From positions 40,715,466 through 40,779,465 of the forward strand of contig OY970830.1 in assembly GCA_963853835.1 (NCBI GenBank): 64,000 nt of DNA, read 5' to 3'. The translations under genes were made by a program, and so were the position numbers. Of the stretch, positions 63,838-64,000 are shown piece after piece (position 1 is the first letter of the stretch; each line of letters begins with the position of its first letter). This DNA comes from Calendula officinalis (taxonomy: Eukaryota; Streptophyta; Magnoliopsida; Asterales; Asteraceae). The notes beneath the pieces are model-generated. The model was not told the DNA's origin, did not search any database, and was given only the letters and a program-made list of their open reading frames with translations.

Positions 63838-64000
63838 CTTGAAGACGAGTCCGACCCAAAGACTAGTGGCTAGAGTCGATCGGATCTTTTGAAACATCAT
63901 CCAACCAAGTTTTAGTTTATCTTTAGTTTTACCGACCCAAAGACTAGTGGCTAGAGTCGATCGGATCTTTTGAAACATCATCCAACCAAGTTTTAGTTTA
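63819..64000 (+). repeat. 3' LTR of element E, partial, with 83-bp tandem duplication
   Basis: Starts TGATACAGATCAGATC after a purine-rich AGAGGGTGAGGA. The stretch from CCGACCCAAAGACTAGTGGC (63851) to CTTTAGTTTTA is repeated from 63934 with the same sequence as far as the window goes. The 5' LTR has only one copy. Confidence 0.8.

Larger units (their letters stand above)
59370..64000 (+). mobile_element. decayed Ty3/gypsy chromovirus E (CRM/Reina-like), cut by the window end
   Basis: 5' LTR, initiator-Met primer-binding site, gag-pol remains with frameshifts and stops, and the first 182 bp of the 3' LTR. The reverse transcriptase style (SDSMSPCAVPALLVPKPRG, YFDDILVFS) and the C-terminal end (VSATFNVADMSPYEPDDDDD) resemble CRM-type and related chromoviruses rather than Tekay. 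The right target site is outside the window. Confidence 0.82.

Overview
The window is nuclear DNA of a flowering plant. Genes have spliced exons with GT-AG introns, the spacer DNA is AT-rich, and more than half of the sequence is mobile elements of plant-typical classes. The protein families and element types fit a eudicot. An Asteraceae-like genome is my guess, but nothing here proves it.

Host genes. Three plant genes can be followed from start to stop, all on the + strand. (1) 806-5879: a seven-exon FTSH4-type mitochondrial AAA protease, whose intron 3 needs a GC donor. (2) 28308-30629: a three-exon INDETERMINATE-DOMAIN (IDD) C2H2 zinc-finger transcription factor. (3) 48292-50856: a four-exon SABATH carboxyl methyltransferase whose stop codon was replaced by a retrotransposon LTR.

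Layout. 1-567 is a cluster of tRNA-derived SINEs sharing one target-site sequence. 806-5879 is FTSH4, with a different terminal-inverted-repeat (TIR) element in each of introns 1, 2, 4 and 6. 6292-8218 holds two Mutator-like (MULE) non-autonomous elements; the first has a perfect 9-bp target duplication and a GC-rich interior. 8522-12518 holds a hAT-like element, a Stowaway MITE, LINE fragments and SINEs. 12690-16533 is a triple nest: a LINE inside a MULE inside a palindrome-rich TIR element. 17594-25738 is a complete, recent Ty3/gypsy Tekay-type chromovirus with an open gag-pol frame. 25877-27584 has three more Stowaway MITEs, followed by the IDD gene. 32258-46820 is a minus-strand Ty1/copia Sirevirus-type element (A) with integrase and reverse transcriptase, split by a plus-strand gag-only element (C, 38881-46364). 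The methyltransferase follows and ends in a second gag-only element (B, 50849-58051). 59370-64000 is a decayed second gypsy chromovirus (E) whose 3' LTR runs off the window.

Most interesting signal. Elements A, B and C each carry, between their last coding frame and the 3' LTR, an array of about six imperfect hairpins of about 60 nt. They share a core (GATCTC opposite GATTGCATCT). Their outer and inner stems change sequence from copy to copy but keep pairing, which looks like a conserved structured-RNA (or cruciform) module. It is accompanied by a conserved ATGAGG/CCTCAT hairpin and several extra polypurine tracts. B and C lack protease, integrase and reverse transcriptase, so they look like TR-GAG-like passengers that keep only a gag-like frame (now damaged in both) and the non-coding modules.
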